Shown: positions 1-8,048 of the stretch, in pieces
Layout: each line of letters starts with the position of its first letter
Numbering within the stretch: position 1 is the stretch's first letter
Made by a program: the position numbers and the translations under genes
Assembly: GCF_000298315.2 (NCBI RefSeq)
Contig: NZ_AEYE02000016.1
Coordinates: forward strand, 1-64,000
Origin: Rhizobium grahamii CCGE 502
Lineage (GTDB): Bacteria > Pseudomonadota > Alphaproteobacteria > Rhizobiales > Rhizobiaceae
Direction: 5' to 3'
Length of the DNA stretch: 64,000 nucleotides
The notes under the pieces: model-generated
Told to the model about the DNA's origin: nothing
The model's input: only the letters and a program-made list of their open reading frames with translations
The model's database searches: none

Positions 1-33
1 CGGTCATCCTCGCACCTTTAGTGTGCTGGCTGT

Positions 34-342
34 TCAAACCGCTTCGGTTTTTGGCGGCAATACGGAAGCGAACTCGTCACGAGACGTGGGGTTCCCGTCG
101 ATCATTTCGTAAACGGCCTTCGACCTGCCAAGCGTAGCCATCAGTGAAGGTGGTCCCGAAAAGGATTCGCCGCCAATGTGCCAGCCGTCCGTATGCAACT
201 CCTCGATCAGAACCCAAGTCACGGACCTAAAGGCCTCGGAACCTTCAAATTTGACCATGACGTCTGTGATGGCCTTCGCCAATGCATGTTTCTGGGTGCT
301 GGTGAACACGCCATCAACCAGTTTGATGTTCACGAAAGGCAT
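34..342 (-). CDS. Tautomerase family protein (4-oxalocrotonate tautomerase-like)
   Basis: A small cytosolic enzyme of the tautomerase superfamily, which interconverts keto and enol forms of small carbonyl acids. The protein (102 aa) starts Met-Pro-Phe; removing Met would expose the N-terminal proline that is the general base in this family. The order beta strand, long helix (residues about 16-33), then VTWVLIEEL strand matches the fold. It is longer than the roughly 62-residue 4-OT monomer, so it belongs to a longer subgroup. AGGAGA lies just upstream of the ATG. The MDR gene downstream is on the same strand, 52 bp upstream by coordinate. The substrate is unknown. Confidence 0.85.
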   Translation of the reverse strand: MPFVNIKLVDGVFTSTQKHALAKAITDVMVKFEGSEAFRSVTWVLIEELHTDGWHIGGESFSGPPSLMATLGRSKAVYEMIDGNPTSRDEFASVLPPKTEAV

Positions 343-394
343 TGATATCTCCTATAACGTTGAAGAAGGGGCAGCGATCAGGCTCCCGAGGCCG

Positions 395-1384
395 TTAATG
401 AACCTCGATGACAAGCTTCCCGTTTGCCTTGTGGGTCTCCAAAAGTTCATGAGCGTCGGAGGCCGTCGCCAAGGTGAACTTCCTCGGATCGACCCGCGGC
501 GAAACGTTCCCGGCCTCCACCAGCTTCGTCGCCTCCCGCATGATGTCGCCGTGATGTTCTCGTCCCTCGCCGGTTAGAAGAGGGATCAGCGTGAATACGC
601 CGGAATAGGTTGCAGACTTGAATGACAACGGAGCTAAAGCGTGAGTCCCCCAACCGAGGCAGCTCACAACATGGCCGAATCTTCCAACGGCTTTGAAAGC
701 GGTATCCAGTCCCGCACCGCCAACCGTGTCGTAGACGACATCGAAACCTTTTCCGGCGGAGTGCTTCGCGACATAGCTGTCGACGCCATCTGAGGCGTAG
801 TCGATCGGCGTGGCTCCGAGACCGTTGAGGTAGTCAGCCTTGGTTGCGGAATCGACGGCATAGACTTTAGCCCCCAGAGCGACACCAATCTGCACGGCGA
901 TATGTCCGACACCGCCGCCAGCACCTAGCACGAGAAGACTTTGCCCCGCCTGGAGGTTCACGCGGTCGACGAGCCCCTCCCATGCCGTGATGAAAATCAG
1001 AGGAAGGGCGGCGGCATCGCGCATTGTAAGGTTTGAGGGTTTCAAAGCCAGCAGTCGCTCGTCAACCGACACGTACTCCGCAAGGGAACCCTGATTGCCA
1101 CCGACGCCCCCGGTCATCCCGTAAACCTCATCCCCGGTGGAGAAGCGCGTCACACCCTCTCCGACCTCAGTAACGACACCAGCCAAGTCGATGCCAAGTA
1201 TCGCCGGAAATGCATGCTTCGCGTGGGCCGCAGCTCCGGCCCGGATTTTCGTATCGAGAGGATTGACGCCGCTTGCGCTTACACGGACCAAAACCTGACC
1301 ACGGACAGGCCGGGGGTGCGGAATGTCGGCTATTACGAAGGGGCCGTTGGCGGCTTCCACGACCGCAGCTTTCATCATCGACAT
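395..1384 (-). CDS. MDR-family NAD(P)H:quinone oxidoreductase / alcohol dehydrogenase-like
   Basis: A medium-chain dehydrogenase/reductase of the quinone oxidoreductase type. The N-terminal GroES-like half has SGVNPLDTKIRAG and GIDLAGVV; the Rossmann half has the nucleotide-binding stretch VLGAGGGVGHIAVQ. The zinc-ligand cysteines of classical alcohol dehydrogenases are absent, so it is probably a zinc-free NADPH reductase of quinones or enones. The start was set at the ATG preceded by GGAGA (MSMMKAAV), which drops 14 residues of non-homologous leader. It shares its strand with the tautomerase, so co-transcription is likely. Substrate unknown. Confidence 0.88.
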   Translation of the reverse strand: MSMMKAAVVEAANGPFVIADIPHPRPVRGQVLVRVSASGVNPLDTKIRAGAAAHAKHAFPAILGIDLAGVVTEVGEGVTRFSTGDEVYGMTGGVGGNQGSLAEYVSVDERLLALKPSNLTMRDAAALPLIFITAWEGLVDRVNLQAGQSLLVLGAGGGVGHIAVQIGVALGAKVYAVDSATKADYLNGLGATPIDYASDGVDSYVAKHSAGKGFDVVYDTVGGAGLDTAFKAVGRFGHVVSCLGWGTHALAPLSFKSATYSGVFTLIPLLTGEGREHHGDIMREATKLVEAGNVSPRVDPRKFTLATASDAHELLETHKANGKLVIEVH

Positions 1385-1608
1385 CTGGCTTCTCCTAAAG
1401 CGATTGCCTCGGGAGAGTGCGCCCAAATTCTGGGGGCAGGAATCATATATACCTTTAGATGAGCACGGTCAGCTCGCGTTACAGGTTGTGGCCGTCCCTT
1501 CCACCTCGCGCCCTAATGGAACATATTATTTCCGCGTCGCTAGAAAGGAGTACCCTTCCTGTCGGCATCACACGCAGCATCAATCGGCCGCGGAAACGGG
1601 GGCGGAAA

Positions 1609-2304
1609 GTGAACAGACTGCTCGAAAAGGTCATCACAGCGCATGGGGGCCTGAGAAACTGGGACGGGGTCGGTACCGCGAATGCCACGGCAACCGTCAC
1701 AGGCCTGTTCCGTCATGAACACTCGTCCGCGACACCCAGTCAAGTCAATGTCCAAACTCACCAAAACAGGGTAACGATCGAACCATTGGGTTGCCCCGAC
1801 TGCGTCAGCCATCTCGACCATGATCACCTGTCTGTCGTTCGGAAAGACGGTACAATTGTTATAGGACTGGAAGATTTCGGCCTGCGGTTCGAGCCACCCA
1901 TTGGCTTAGCGACAGGCGTGTTGATGACGTGCCGCACCCTCCGCTCAATGCTGACTTCCCCCTTTTTGCTGACGGATGAAGCGGTGGAGATAAGTGAACT
2001 GGTACCCTGGAACGAGCGCGGTGCCCAATGGCGGGTTTTAAGGGCCGAGTTCCCCCCTGATCTGTCTGCGCCCGCTCGGGTGCAGGATTATTTCTTTGAC
2101 GCAGAGTTCCTCCTGCGGAGGCACGACTACCATGTCGACGGCGCTCAGGCCATCACGGTTTGCGAGCTCGTCGCAGACTATGTCGACGTCCAGGGCCTCC
2201 GGATGCCGACAAAACTCAAGGGGTACGCGCGCCGCCCTGACTTGGCCCCCGACTTTGGAAGAGAACTGATATCCGTCGACCTCAGCCGTCTCGCTTTCTC
2301 CTAG
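1609..2304 (+). CDS. Conserved hypothetical protein, HGGL-type
   Basis: About 231 aa from a GTG start preceded by GGCGGAAA. The beginning, LLEKVITAHGGLRNWDGVG, resembles a group of uncharacterised rhizobial proteins that open with an HGG(L)xxW motif. The rest is mainly beta-strand in character, with repeated charged/aromatic alternation (for example VQDYFFDAEFLLRRHDYHV), as seen in lipocalin/LolA-like folds. No signal peptide is visible from this start. An upstream extension to 1459 stays open but has a low-complexity Arg/Pro leader that does not look coding. Function unknown. Confidence 0.6.
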   Translation: MNRLLEKVITAHGGLRNWDGVGTANATATVTGLFRHEHSSATPSQVNVQTHQNRVTIEPLGCPDCVSHLDHDHLSVVRKDGTIVIGLEDFGLRFEPPIGLATGVLMTCRTLRSMLTSPFLLTDEAVEISELVPWNERGAQWRVLRAEFPPDLSAPARVQDYFFDAEFLLRRHDYHVDGAQAITVCELVADYVDVQGLRMPTKLKGYARRPDLAPDFGRELISVDLSRLAFS

Positions 2305-2384
2305 CTCGGAGTTTCGCCGGCCGCGCCTCGTGTGTATTAGGCCGATGACTTCTACCAGTCCGCTTTGGCGAAAAGGATGTATCC

Positions 2385-3566
2385 ATGAAAGACCTCACCC
2401 GCTGTGTCATCACACCCGAAGTCAATACGGAAGGTTTCAAGTCGCTGGCCGTAGGTGTCCACCGGGCATCCACGATCGTATTCGATAATGCTGCCGATTA
2501 TGCGAACCGTGGAGCGCGAGGCCCTGATGGGTATAGTTACGGCCTGTACGGCACTCCCACCACGCGAACGCTTGAAGCCAAGCTTACGGCGCTAGAGCAA
2601 GGGGCGAGAACCTTCCTCGTACCCTCGGGCCAAGCCGCGAATACGATCGCGGTGTTGCCGTTCCTTAAAGCAGGTGATGGCATCCTCATTGCCGACACGG
2701 CCTACCCACCGATGCGCGATTTCGCGGATACGGACCTTGACCGCTTCGGCGTGGAGGTCGATTACTACGACCCACTCGATCTCTCCGATCTTGAGAGAAG
2801 GATCAACAGTCGCACTAAAATTGTCTGGTGCGAGTCTCCGGGTTCGACCACCATGGAGGTGCAGGACCTGCCCAGGATCGCACAGCTGGCTCACAAGCAC
2901 GGTGCGCTTGTCGGCTGCGATAACACATGGGCGACGCCCATTAACTACAAGCCCCTATCGCTCGGTGCGGATATCGTCACCGAGGGACTTACAAAGTACA
3001 TTGCCGAGCATTCTGACCTGTTGTTGGGATCGCTGACCGTGCGCGACGAGCGGCTCGTGGCTCCGATAAGGTCCACACTCGGACGGTTAGGTATCTCCGT
3101 ATCGCCGGACGACGCATCAATGGTGCTCCGGGGTATGGAAACACTGGGCGTTCGCATGCAGCACTCCAGCGAGGTTGCGATGTCGTTGATCGAGAGGCTT
3201 CAAGCATCAGAGGTCGTTGAGCGCGTCCTCTATCCGGCACTTCCAACCGATCCTAGCTATACAGTCTGGCAAAGGGATTTCACCGGCGCGTCCGCGGTCT
3301 TCAGCGTCATTTTCAAACCGGGAATAGCCAACCATGTCCCTTCGTCACTGGATGTCCTCCAGACTTTCGCGATAGGGGCGTCATGGGGCGGCACGCGCAG
3401 CCTCGTCGCTCCAATGCCGGTCAAAGGCCATCGATCCGCTACGAAATGGGCCGGAGACGATCTGATACTGCGGATCAGTGTCGGCTTGGAAGACCCGCAG
3501 GACCTGATCGACGACATCGACGCAGTCTTGGCAGATATTACGTCCCGCGTTCGCGTTGATCGTTGA
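2385..3566 (+). CDS. metC: Cystathionine beta-lyase (PLP-dependent trans-sulfuration enzyme)
   Basis: Cleaves cystathionine to homocysteine, pyruvate and ammonia in methionine biosynthesis, or acts as a related Cys/Met-family lyase. The 393-aa length is typical. The family hallmarks are present: YGLYGTPT near residues 52-59, the substrate-loop PSGQAAN near 80, CDNTWATP near 178, and the PLP-binding lysine Lys204 in TEGLTKY. An AAGGAT ribosome site precedes the ATG. The gene is convergent with cbtA, leaving only 8 bp between stops, with no obvious hairpin terminator. A close member such as methionine gamma-lyase cannot be excluded from sequence alone, but the bacterial MetC pattern fits best. 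Confidence 0.88.
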   Translation: MKDLTRCVITPEVNTEGFKSLAVGVHRASTIVFDNAADYANRGARGPDGYSYGLYGTPTTRTLEAKLTALEQGARTFLVPSGQAANTIAVLPFLKAGDGILIADTAYPPMRDFADTDLDRFGVEVDYYDPLDLSDLERRINSRTKIVWCESPGSTTMEVQDLPRIAQLAHKHGALVGCDNTWATPINYKPLSLGADIVTEGLTKYIAEHSDLLLGSLTVRDERLVAPIRSTLGRLGISVSPDDASMVLRGMETLGVRMQHSSEVAMSLIERLQASEVVERVLYPALPTDPSYTVWQRDFTGASAVFSVIFKPGIANHVPSSLDVLQTFAIGASWGGTRSLVAPMPVKGHRSATKWAGDDLILRISVGLEDPQDLIDDIDAVLADITSRVRVDR

Positions 3567-3574
3567 GGAACTAT

Positions 3575-4258
3575 CTATCCCAACACCGCTCGGCATCGGT
3601 CTCCTGATCGAAGGACACCGAGCGTAACACCCATTGCTACCCAAGCGACAAGCCCGGCAGCAAGGGTCCCAAGGACGAAGTGACGTTGCAATTCCTCGGG
3701 AACGAGCGTCGCGACGCCATCTGCCGTAGGCGCTCCGTAAAGGAAGGGCGCGGCCAGCAATACCAAGGAGGCGAAATATGCGGCGGTTTTTCGGACAGTG
3801 GCGGCCAGAAGCAACGCCCCTGCGGTGCAGCACGCACAGCAAAGCCACCAGAGCTGACGTTGGCCTAGATCGGCGGCAGGCATTCCCGGAAGCTCGGGCG
3901 GCAAGCCTATCGCCGGCACGAGATTAAATGCCAGGAAGCCACCCATCCCCCAAAAGAGACCTGAGCCCCAGGTTCTCAGACCGCCGCTGACTTCAGCGAC
4001 GACACTGACGAGAAAGGCATAGCCCACGAACGCAAGGACCATCGCAGCCAAAGTGATCAAGTTCCTTCCAAAGACCGAGACTTGCTCGTGCTTATGCCGA
4101 GCCTGATCGGCCGCCGTTTGATGTTCGGCCGCGTGCTCAAAGGCTTCTGCTTCCATGATCGAAGGGACGTTTATCGCAATGTTGAGAGTGGACGCGATCA
4201 CGCCTCCGACCACTCCCGCAAGCAACGCCAAAAAGAACAATCGCTGAAAATAAGCCAT
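3575..4258 (-). CDS. cbtA: Cobalt transporter subunit CbtA
   Basis: A predicted inner-membrane protein (227 aa) with about five or six hydrophobic segments, starting MAYFQRLFFLALLAGVVGG. A His-rich stretch follows the first helix (HAAEHQTAADQARHKHE, about residues 42-58), as expected for the CbtA family, which is proposed from comparative genomics to import cobalt together with CbtB. It lies 10 bp downstream of cbtB and at the end of the operon carrying the cobalt-type hydratase. The context therefore suggests it feeds cobalt to that metalloenzyme rather than to B12 synthesis. I see no cobalamin riboswitch in front of cbtBA. Confidence 0.88.
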   Translation of the reverse strand: MAYFQRLFFLALLAGVVGGVIASTLNIAINVPSIMEAEAFEHAAEHQTAADQARHKHEQVSVFGRNLITLAAMVLAFVGYAFLVSVVAEVSGGLRTWGSGLFWGMGGFLAFNLVPAIGLPPELPGMPAADLGQRQLWWLCCACCTAGALLLAATVRKTAAYFASLVLLAAPFLYGAPTADGVATLVPEELQRHFVLGTLAAGLVAWVAMGVTLGVLRSGDRCRAVLG

Positions 4259-4268
4259 AGCGGGAGCC

Positions 4269-4448
4269 TCAGTGACAGGGAAAACTCAGGGTATGGCGCA
4301 CGTCGTGGGTAGCGTCGTGGATGGCGGGAATGTTCGAAAATCCAACACTGCCAAAGAGAATTGCGCCTAGAACCGCAATGGCTGCGATGGAGAAAGCCCT
4401 GGCGGTCACGCCAACTACGATGGGCTTCTGCTCTGTGATGGCTATCAT
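4269..4448 (-). CDS. cbtB: Cobalt transporter subunit CbtB (59 aa)
   Basis: A very short gene easily missed by ORF finders. It encodes one transmembrane helix (ARAFSIAAIAVLGAILF, about residues 16-32) followed by a C-terminal metal-binding tail with HDATHDVRHTLSFPCH: four histidines and a terminal Cys-His. This single helix plus His-rich tail is the signature of CbtB. The ATG is preceded by GGGAACGAAG. It sits 36 bp downstream of the aquaporin-like gene and 10 bp before cbtA, all on one strand, so it is almost certainly co-transcribed with both. The remaining reading frames across this stretch have no protein-like features. Confidence 0.9.
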   Translation of the reverse strand: MIAITEQKPIVVGVTARAFSIAAIAVLGAILFGSVGFSNIPAIHDATHDVRHTLSFPCH

Positions 4449-4484
4449 CTTCGTTCCCTTCTCTGAAAACCATGAGGTTGAACG

Positions 4485-5249
4485 CTACCGATGGCCATGA
4501 TCGCTAGCCCGCTCTTCAGCTGCGCCATCGCGTGGCCGGTGGAATTGCTTCGTATCTTCAAACGCGATCCTGGTTACGACCAAGGCGGCGACGAGGCCTA
4601 GCAACTGGGCAACACCAAAGGCAGCGGCCTTGGCCAGGCTCACGGCGACAGGTCCCGCAGCCAGGGTCGCGGCGATCGTGACAGCCGGATTCGCGTAGGA
4701 TGCCGACGGTGTGGCCAAGATCGCGGCAGTTAGCCAAGCTCCGACCGCGAACGGCCCAGTGTCCCACTTGCTGCTACGCGCGCAACTTATGACGATGATC
4801 AGGAGCCCAGCGGAAGCCACGAACTCACTGACCAGGAGCGCCGCCGTCGGACTTTCTCCGATGGTCGGACGAATAGCCTCGCGGAACATCATAGTGGCGA
4901 AAATAGAGCCACATACTCCGCCAGCGAGTTGCGCCAGAACATAGGATATCGTGCATCCGGTCGCGCCGCGGAGCCATTGTCCGATCGTGATCAGAGGATT
5001 GTAGTGGCCTCCGGACACTTTCCCCATTGCAACGATCAACCCGACCAGAGAGCCGGCGATCGAGACTGCGATGATGACCGAGGCCGCCAAAGGTTCCGCA
5101 CCCAGCTTCTGCTGCACGGCTAACCCCGACCCCACCATCGCCACGGTGAGAAGACAAGTCCCCACCGCCTCGACGAAAGACCTTCGCAATAATGGAAGCG
5201 AGCCGTCGACCTCAAAAAAGCAGAATGCCTCCGGAGCTATATCAGGCAT
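4485..5249 (-). CDS. Aquaporin-like MIP-family channel
   Basis: A six-helix membrane protein (about 254 aa) of the major intrinsic protein family. Both half-helix signatures are visible: GGHYNPLIT (NPL near residues 84-86) and SYANPAVTI (NPA near 187-189). The arginine that normally follows the second NPA in the selectivity filter is not present, which suggests altered selectivity, perhaps for a small neutral solute rather than water. The chosen ATG overlaps the stop of the preceding beta-N gene by 8 bp, implying translational coupling. Its place between a nitrile hydratase-type enzyme and the cobalt importer suggests it carries that enzyme's substrate or product; this is inference. Confidence 0.8.
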   Translation of the reverse strand: MPDIAPEAFCFFEVDGSLPLLRRSFVEAVGTCLLTVAMVGSGLAVQQKLGAEPLAASVIIAVSIAGSLVGLIVAMGKVSGGHYNPLITIGQWLRGATGCTISYVLAQLAGGVCGSIFATMMFREAIRPTIGESPTAALLVSEFVASAGLLIIVISCARSSKWDTGPFAVGAWLTAAILATPSASYANPAVTIAATLAAGPVAVSLAKAAAFGVAQLLGLVAALVVTRIAFEDTKQFHRPRDGAAEERASDHGHR

Positions 5250-5592
5250 TTGGATGCGAGCGCGCCACATCGCTCGTGTAGCGCGCCTCCAGCTCAGCCA
5301 TTTTCGTCGCCAGGGCGCCTGGCGTCAGGATACCCTTCTGAAAGAGGATGTTCGCGAAGGCAACGATCCAGCGTTCGTAGTACGACAACTTCCCGATCAT
5401 CTCCGAGCCGAGCGCCGCGACGCCGCGACGCTTCTCTTCAGTGTTGATGATCTTGTGGAAATCGAGAACGTCGGCTAGCGCGTGGCAGCGCTTCTCCCAT
5501 GGGAGCAATTCATGTTCGACGCGTTCGATCTTGCCGCTCGCGTCGCCTCCGATGTCGTTGGGAAGTTTTTTGACGAGAAGTTCGCTGGCCAT
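5242..5592 (-). CDS. Nitrile hydratase/thiocyanate hydrolase family, beta N-terminal-domain subunit (or activator)
   Basis: A 116-aa protein matching the helical N-terminal half of nitrile hydratase beta: FHKIINTEEKR, then SYYERWIVAFANILFQKG and a final GALATKMAELEARY segment. In two-subunit nitrile hydratases this region is fused to the SH3-like half, which here is a separate gene (6260-6592). Thiocyanate hydrolase and toyocamycin nitrile hydratase are known to be split this way. Small activators of cobalt nitrile hydratases are homologous to the same region, so it could instead be the maturation factor. The ATG overlaps the alpha stop (TGATG); a GTG one codon upstream is the alternative start. 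Confidence 0.82.
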   Translation of the reverse strand: MASELLVKKLPNDIGGDASGKIERVEHELLPWEKRCHALADVLDFHKIINTEEKRRGVAALGSEMIGKLSYYERWIVAFANILFQKGILTPGALATKMAELEARYTSDVARSHPNA

Positions 5593-6257
5593 CACGCCGC
5601 CTCCGTTCGGTACTCTACCGGGATCACGCCGATCATCGCATCGCGCGTCACGAGCGTTGCGAGGTCCTCCTCGCTCATTGCCTCTGTCCCTGCCGGTCGC
5701 ATCGGCAACACGAGGTAACGGACCATGGCGGTGGAATCACTGACTATAATCTCGACATCGTCGGGGATGTGCGTGCCGAACTCCTCGAGAACTGTCCGCG
5801 GTTCATAGACTGCTCGGGCCCGGTACGGCTTCAGCTTGTACCAGTCGGGCGGGAGGCCAAGCACGGGGCGCGGATAGCAGGAACACAGCGTGCAGACGAT
5901 GAGGTTGTGGACCTTCGGGGTGTTTTCGACAACGATTAACTGGGTGTCGTCGTAAAACATGATCCCTAGCTCTTCGCACCCCTTGCGACCGTCATCGAGT
6001 AACCTTTGACGAAACCCGTCGTCGACCCAGGCTCGGGCCACGACCTTGGCACCGAGTGCAGGCGTTCGTGAGTCCAGCACCTCGATCTGCCTTCGTATCT
6101 CGTCCGCGCCAAACAGCCGCCGCTCGATCAGCAGCTCTCGTACGGCAGTTTCCATAAAATCGTAGTAGCCGGGAGCATCCGCGATGGAGATTTCATCATG
6201 CGGATGCGAGTGCCCTGGATGGTCATGGTCATGGTGATCGTTGTCATCAGTTCCCAC
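5592..6257 (-). CDS. Cobalt-type nitrile hydratase alpha / thiocyanate hydrolase gamma subunit with His-rich N terminus
   Basis: The metal-binding catalytic subunit (221 aa) of an enzyme that hydrates nitriles to amides or thiocyanate to carbonyl sulfide. The claw motif VCTLCSCYPRP has Cys122, Cys125 and Cys127; threonine in the second position of CTLC marks the cobalt rather than the iron type. LGLPPDWYK and VLPMRPAGTE are conserved family blocks. The N terminus has seven histidines between residues 8 and 20 (HHDHDHPGHSHPH), which is not part of the standard fold and may hold metal for loading. The GTG start has AAAGGA five bases upstream and follows the beta-C stop by 2 bp. The natural substrate is unknown. 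Confidence 0.88.
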   Translation of the reverse strand: MGTDDNDHHDHDHPGHSHPHDEISIADAPGYYDFMETAVRELLIERRLFGADEIRRQIEVLDSRTPALGAKVVARAWVDDGFRQRLLDDGRKGCEELGIMFYDDTQLIVVENTPKVHNLIVCTLCSCYPRPVLGLPPDWYKLKPYRARAVYEPRTVLEEFGTHIPDDVEIIVSDSTAMVRYLVLPMRPAGTEAMSEEDLATLVTRDAMIGVIPVEYRTEAA

Positions 6258-6259
6258 GG

Positions 6260-6592
6260 TCAAATCCTTTCGAGCCAGTTCTCGTAGACCTCTACTCTCA
6301 GCCCGTCGGAAGCCGAGCCTCTGTAGTCGTTCCAAATCTGCGACAGCGGAATCGCGATACGATAGTAATGGCCCTTCGAGCCGGCGTTCCGCCCGAAGCC
6401 CTCTTCCTCGTTGTCGACCCCCATCGTTGCGATGACCCGTTCGATCACCGCCGCCTTGCCCCGGAGATACATCGGGAGCCGATAATGACCGACGGGGAAT
6501 CGCGTCCCCGTCCTCACCATGTCGCCAACTTTGAAGGCGGGAATCTCGCCTAGCGCAGGGACGACAGCATGTGCGATCGATTGCGATGTCAT
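6260..6592 (-). CDS. Nitrile hydratase/thiocyanate hydrolase family, beta C-terminal (SH3-like) subunit
   Basis: A 110-aa protein equivalent to the C-terminal SH3-like half of nitrile hydratase beta: FKVGDMVRTG, then GHYRLPMYLRGKAAVIE, and the closing LRVEVYENWLE. Together with the alpha gene (2 bp downstream) and the beta-N gene it completes a three-subunit enzyme. The order beta-C, alpha, beta-N differs from the usual two-gene alpha-beta layout. It contributes the second face of the active site and the dimer interface in known members. A purine-rich AAAGGACATC stretch precedes the ATG. Confidence 0.85.
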   Translation of the reverse strand: MTSQSIAHAVVPALGEIPAFKVGDMVRTGTRFPVGHYRLPMYLRGKAAVIERVIATMGVDNEEEGFGRNAGSKGHYYRIAIPLSQIWNDYRGSASDGLRVEVYENWLERI

Positions 6593-6625
6593 AAAGATGT
6601 CCTTTCTTGAGCTTTCTGGCCGGTC

Positions 6626-6985
6626 TCAGACTTCGCGTTCTTCCTGTGTTTTCGCTTTGACGGCATCCAAAACGCGAGTGGAGTAGACGAGCCCTGCACC
6701 CGCGTTCACGCCGATAGCAGTCCCCAGCGCTTCCGCGATTTCCTCGCGCGTCGCGCCAGCTTTGAGCGCGGCCTCTGTATGCACGACAATGCAGCCGTCG
6801 CACCGCAGGGAAACCGCCACAGCCAAGGCGATCAACTCGTTGACCTTCGACCCAAGCAGGTCGGTTTTTCTTGCCGAACCGCCGATCGCTTGATAGCCCC
6901 GGATAACATCGGGGCTGAGGGCTGCCAGCTCTCCGACCCCGGCAAGTACCTGACTGTGATAGGCATTCCAGTCGATCATGGACAT
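6626..6985 (-). CDS. Carboxymuconolactone decarboxylase / AhpD-like protein
   Basis: A 119-aa all-helical protein of the CMD family. It carries the AhpD-type redox motif CDGCIVVHTEAALKAGAT, with CxxC at about residues 62-65 and a downstream histidine. Members with this motif can act as disulfide reductases or alkylhydroperoxidases. Its place immediately upstream of the hydratase genes on the same strand suggests a role in redox protection or in maturing the oxidised cysteines of the cobalt site; that is inference. The alternative is a simple peroxidase of broad specificity. Confidence 0.85.
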   Translation of the reverse strand: MSMIDWNAYHSQVLAGVGELAALSPDVIRGYQAIGGSARKTDLLGSKVNELIALAVAVSLRCDGCIVVHTEAALKAGATREEIAEALGTAIGVNAGAGLVYSTRVLDAVKAKTQEEREV

Positions 6986-7006
6986 CGAGGGAGCTCCGTT
7001 GGGGCG

Positions 7007-7972
7007 TTAAACACCGTGGTAGACGAGACGTGCGAAAAAGTCGGGCGAGATAACGAACTGCCCCCATTTCGCGTCGAACGCCGCCGTCGGCTTGGCGGCG
7101 ATCACCGCGTCGACCGGTTTGCCTTCCGACTTGAGCTTCGCGACGTTCCCACGGATATCGACAAGCATGGTCCGGTAGTCGCTGAGCTCCGACTTGTTGC
7201 TGAGCGGCTGGCCGTGACCGGGAATGACGACAGTCTTGTCGCCGACGCGGGACAGGATTTCCTCCACGGCCTTGATCTTCCCGTCGATGCCTCCGCCTGT
7301 GGAGTAGTCGATGAAGGGATAGATGCCGTTCCAATAAAGGTCACCCGTGTGAACGATGTCGGCTTCGCCGAACGCGACGGAGATATCACCGTCGGTATGA
7401 GCGTTCGGATGGTGCTTGAGCATCAAAGTCGACTTGTTCAACTCCAGAGACATCTCGTCACCGACGGTCTCGGAGGGCACGGCCGCGAGTGGCGGCCGCG
7501 GGAACTCGAAGTTCCAGTCCTCGACCTTCTGAACCGTCATCAGGTGCGCTTTGGTGTTCTCGTGCGCGAGGATCGCCGCCCCTTCTGCGTTCAGCCATTC
7601 GTTGCCGTCCGTATGGTCGAAATGCCAGTGAGTGTTGATCAGGTGCCTGACAGGCTGTTTGCCCAGTCCTGCCAGAGCTTCGAGTAGCCGGAGCCGCGAT
7701 GCGGTTATGCCGCCGTCGATGAGCACCTTGCCGTCCCCGCCGGTCAGGACCGCGATATTCCCGCCCGATCCTTCCAGGATCGACACTCCGGCTCTTGCCT
7801 TGTGGACTTTGACGGGTGCCTTTGCAGCTGCATCGCGGATCATGTCAACGATGCCTTGCGCCTTAGCAAACACCTGAGGAGGGCTAAGCCAGCCTCCCGT
7901 TGCGACGAAGGTCGAGGCTGCCATGCAGCATAGGCAAAACCCGCGACGTGATAACTTGAAGTCTTGAGTCAT
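7007..7972 (-). CDS. Exported metallo-beta-lactamase-fold hydrolase (Tat signal)
   Basis: About 321 aa from an ATG preceded by GAGGGG. The N terminus, KLSRRGFCLCCMAAS, looks like a twin-arginine signal, so the enzyme is likely exported folded with its metals. The metal-binding motif HWHFDHTDGN (HxHxDH) is intact, with a second histidine region at HHPNAHTDGDI and a later IPGHGQP, giving the full set of MBL ligands. These enzymes hydrolyse esters, lactones or related bonds. It is 21 bp from the AhpD-like gene, and most likely in the same transcript. Substrate unknown. Confidence 0.85.
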   Translation of the reverse strand: MTQDFKLSRRGFCLCCMAASTFVATGGWLSPPQVFAKAQGIVDMIRDAAAKAPVKVHKARAGVSILEGSGGNIAVLTGGDGKVLIDGGITASRLRLLEALAGLGKQPVRHLINTHWHFDHTDGNEWLNAEGAAILAHENTKAHLMTVQKVEDWNFEFPRPPLAAVPSETVGDEMSLELNKSTLMLKHHPNAHTDGDISVAFGEADIVHTGDLYWNGIYPFIDYSTGGGIDGKIKAVEEILSRVGDKTVVIPGHGQPLSNKSELSDYRTMLVDIRGNVAKLKSEGKPVDAVIAAKPTAAFDAKWGQFVISPDFFARLVYHGV

Positions 7973-8048
7973 GGCGTGTCCCCTCAAAAAAGGCGGGGCG
8001 GCTCCGGGGAGCTTGGGATTCACCTGGAGCCGCTTGTCCGCCGAACGA

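Noticed and set aside
4449-4484. Possible cobalamin riboswitch before cbtB
   Set aside because: The gap is only 36 bp, far too short for the element, and no B12-box-like sequence was seen.
5592-7334. A single open frame of 580 codons covering the alpha subunit and upstream genes
   Set aside because: Only its last 221 codons match a protein family; the rest runs antisense-free but out of frame through the beta-C, AhpD-like and MBL genes, which have clear homology in other frames.
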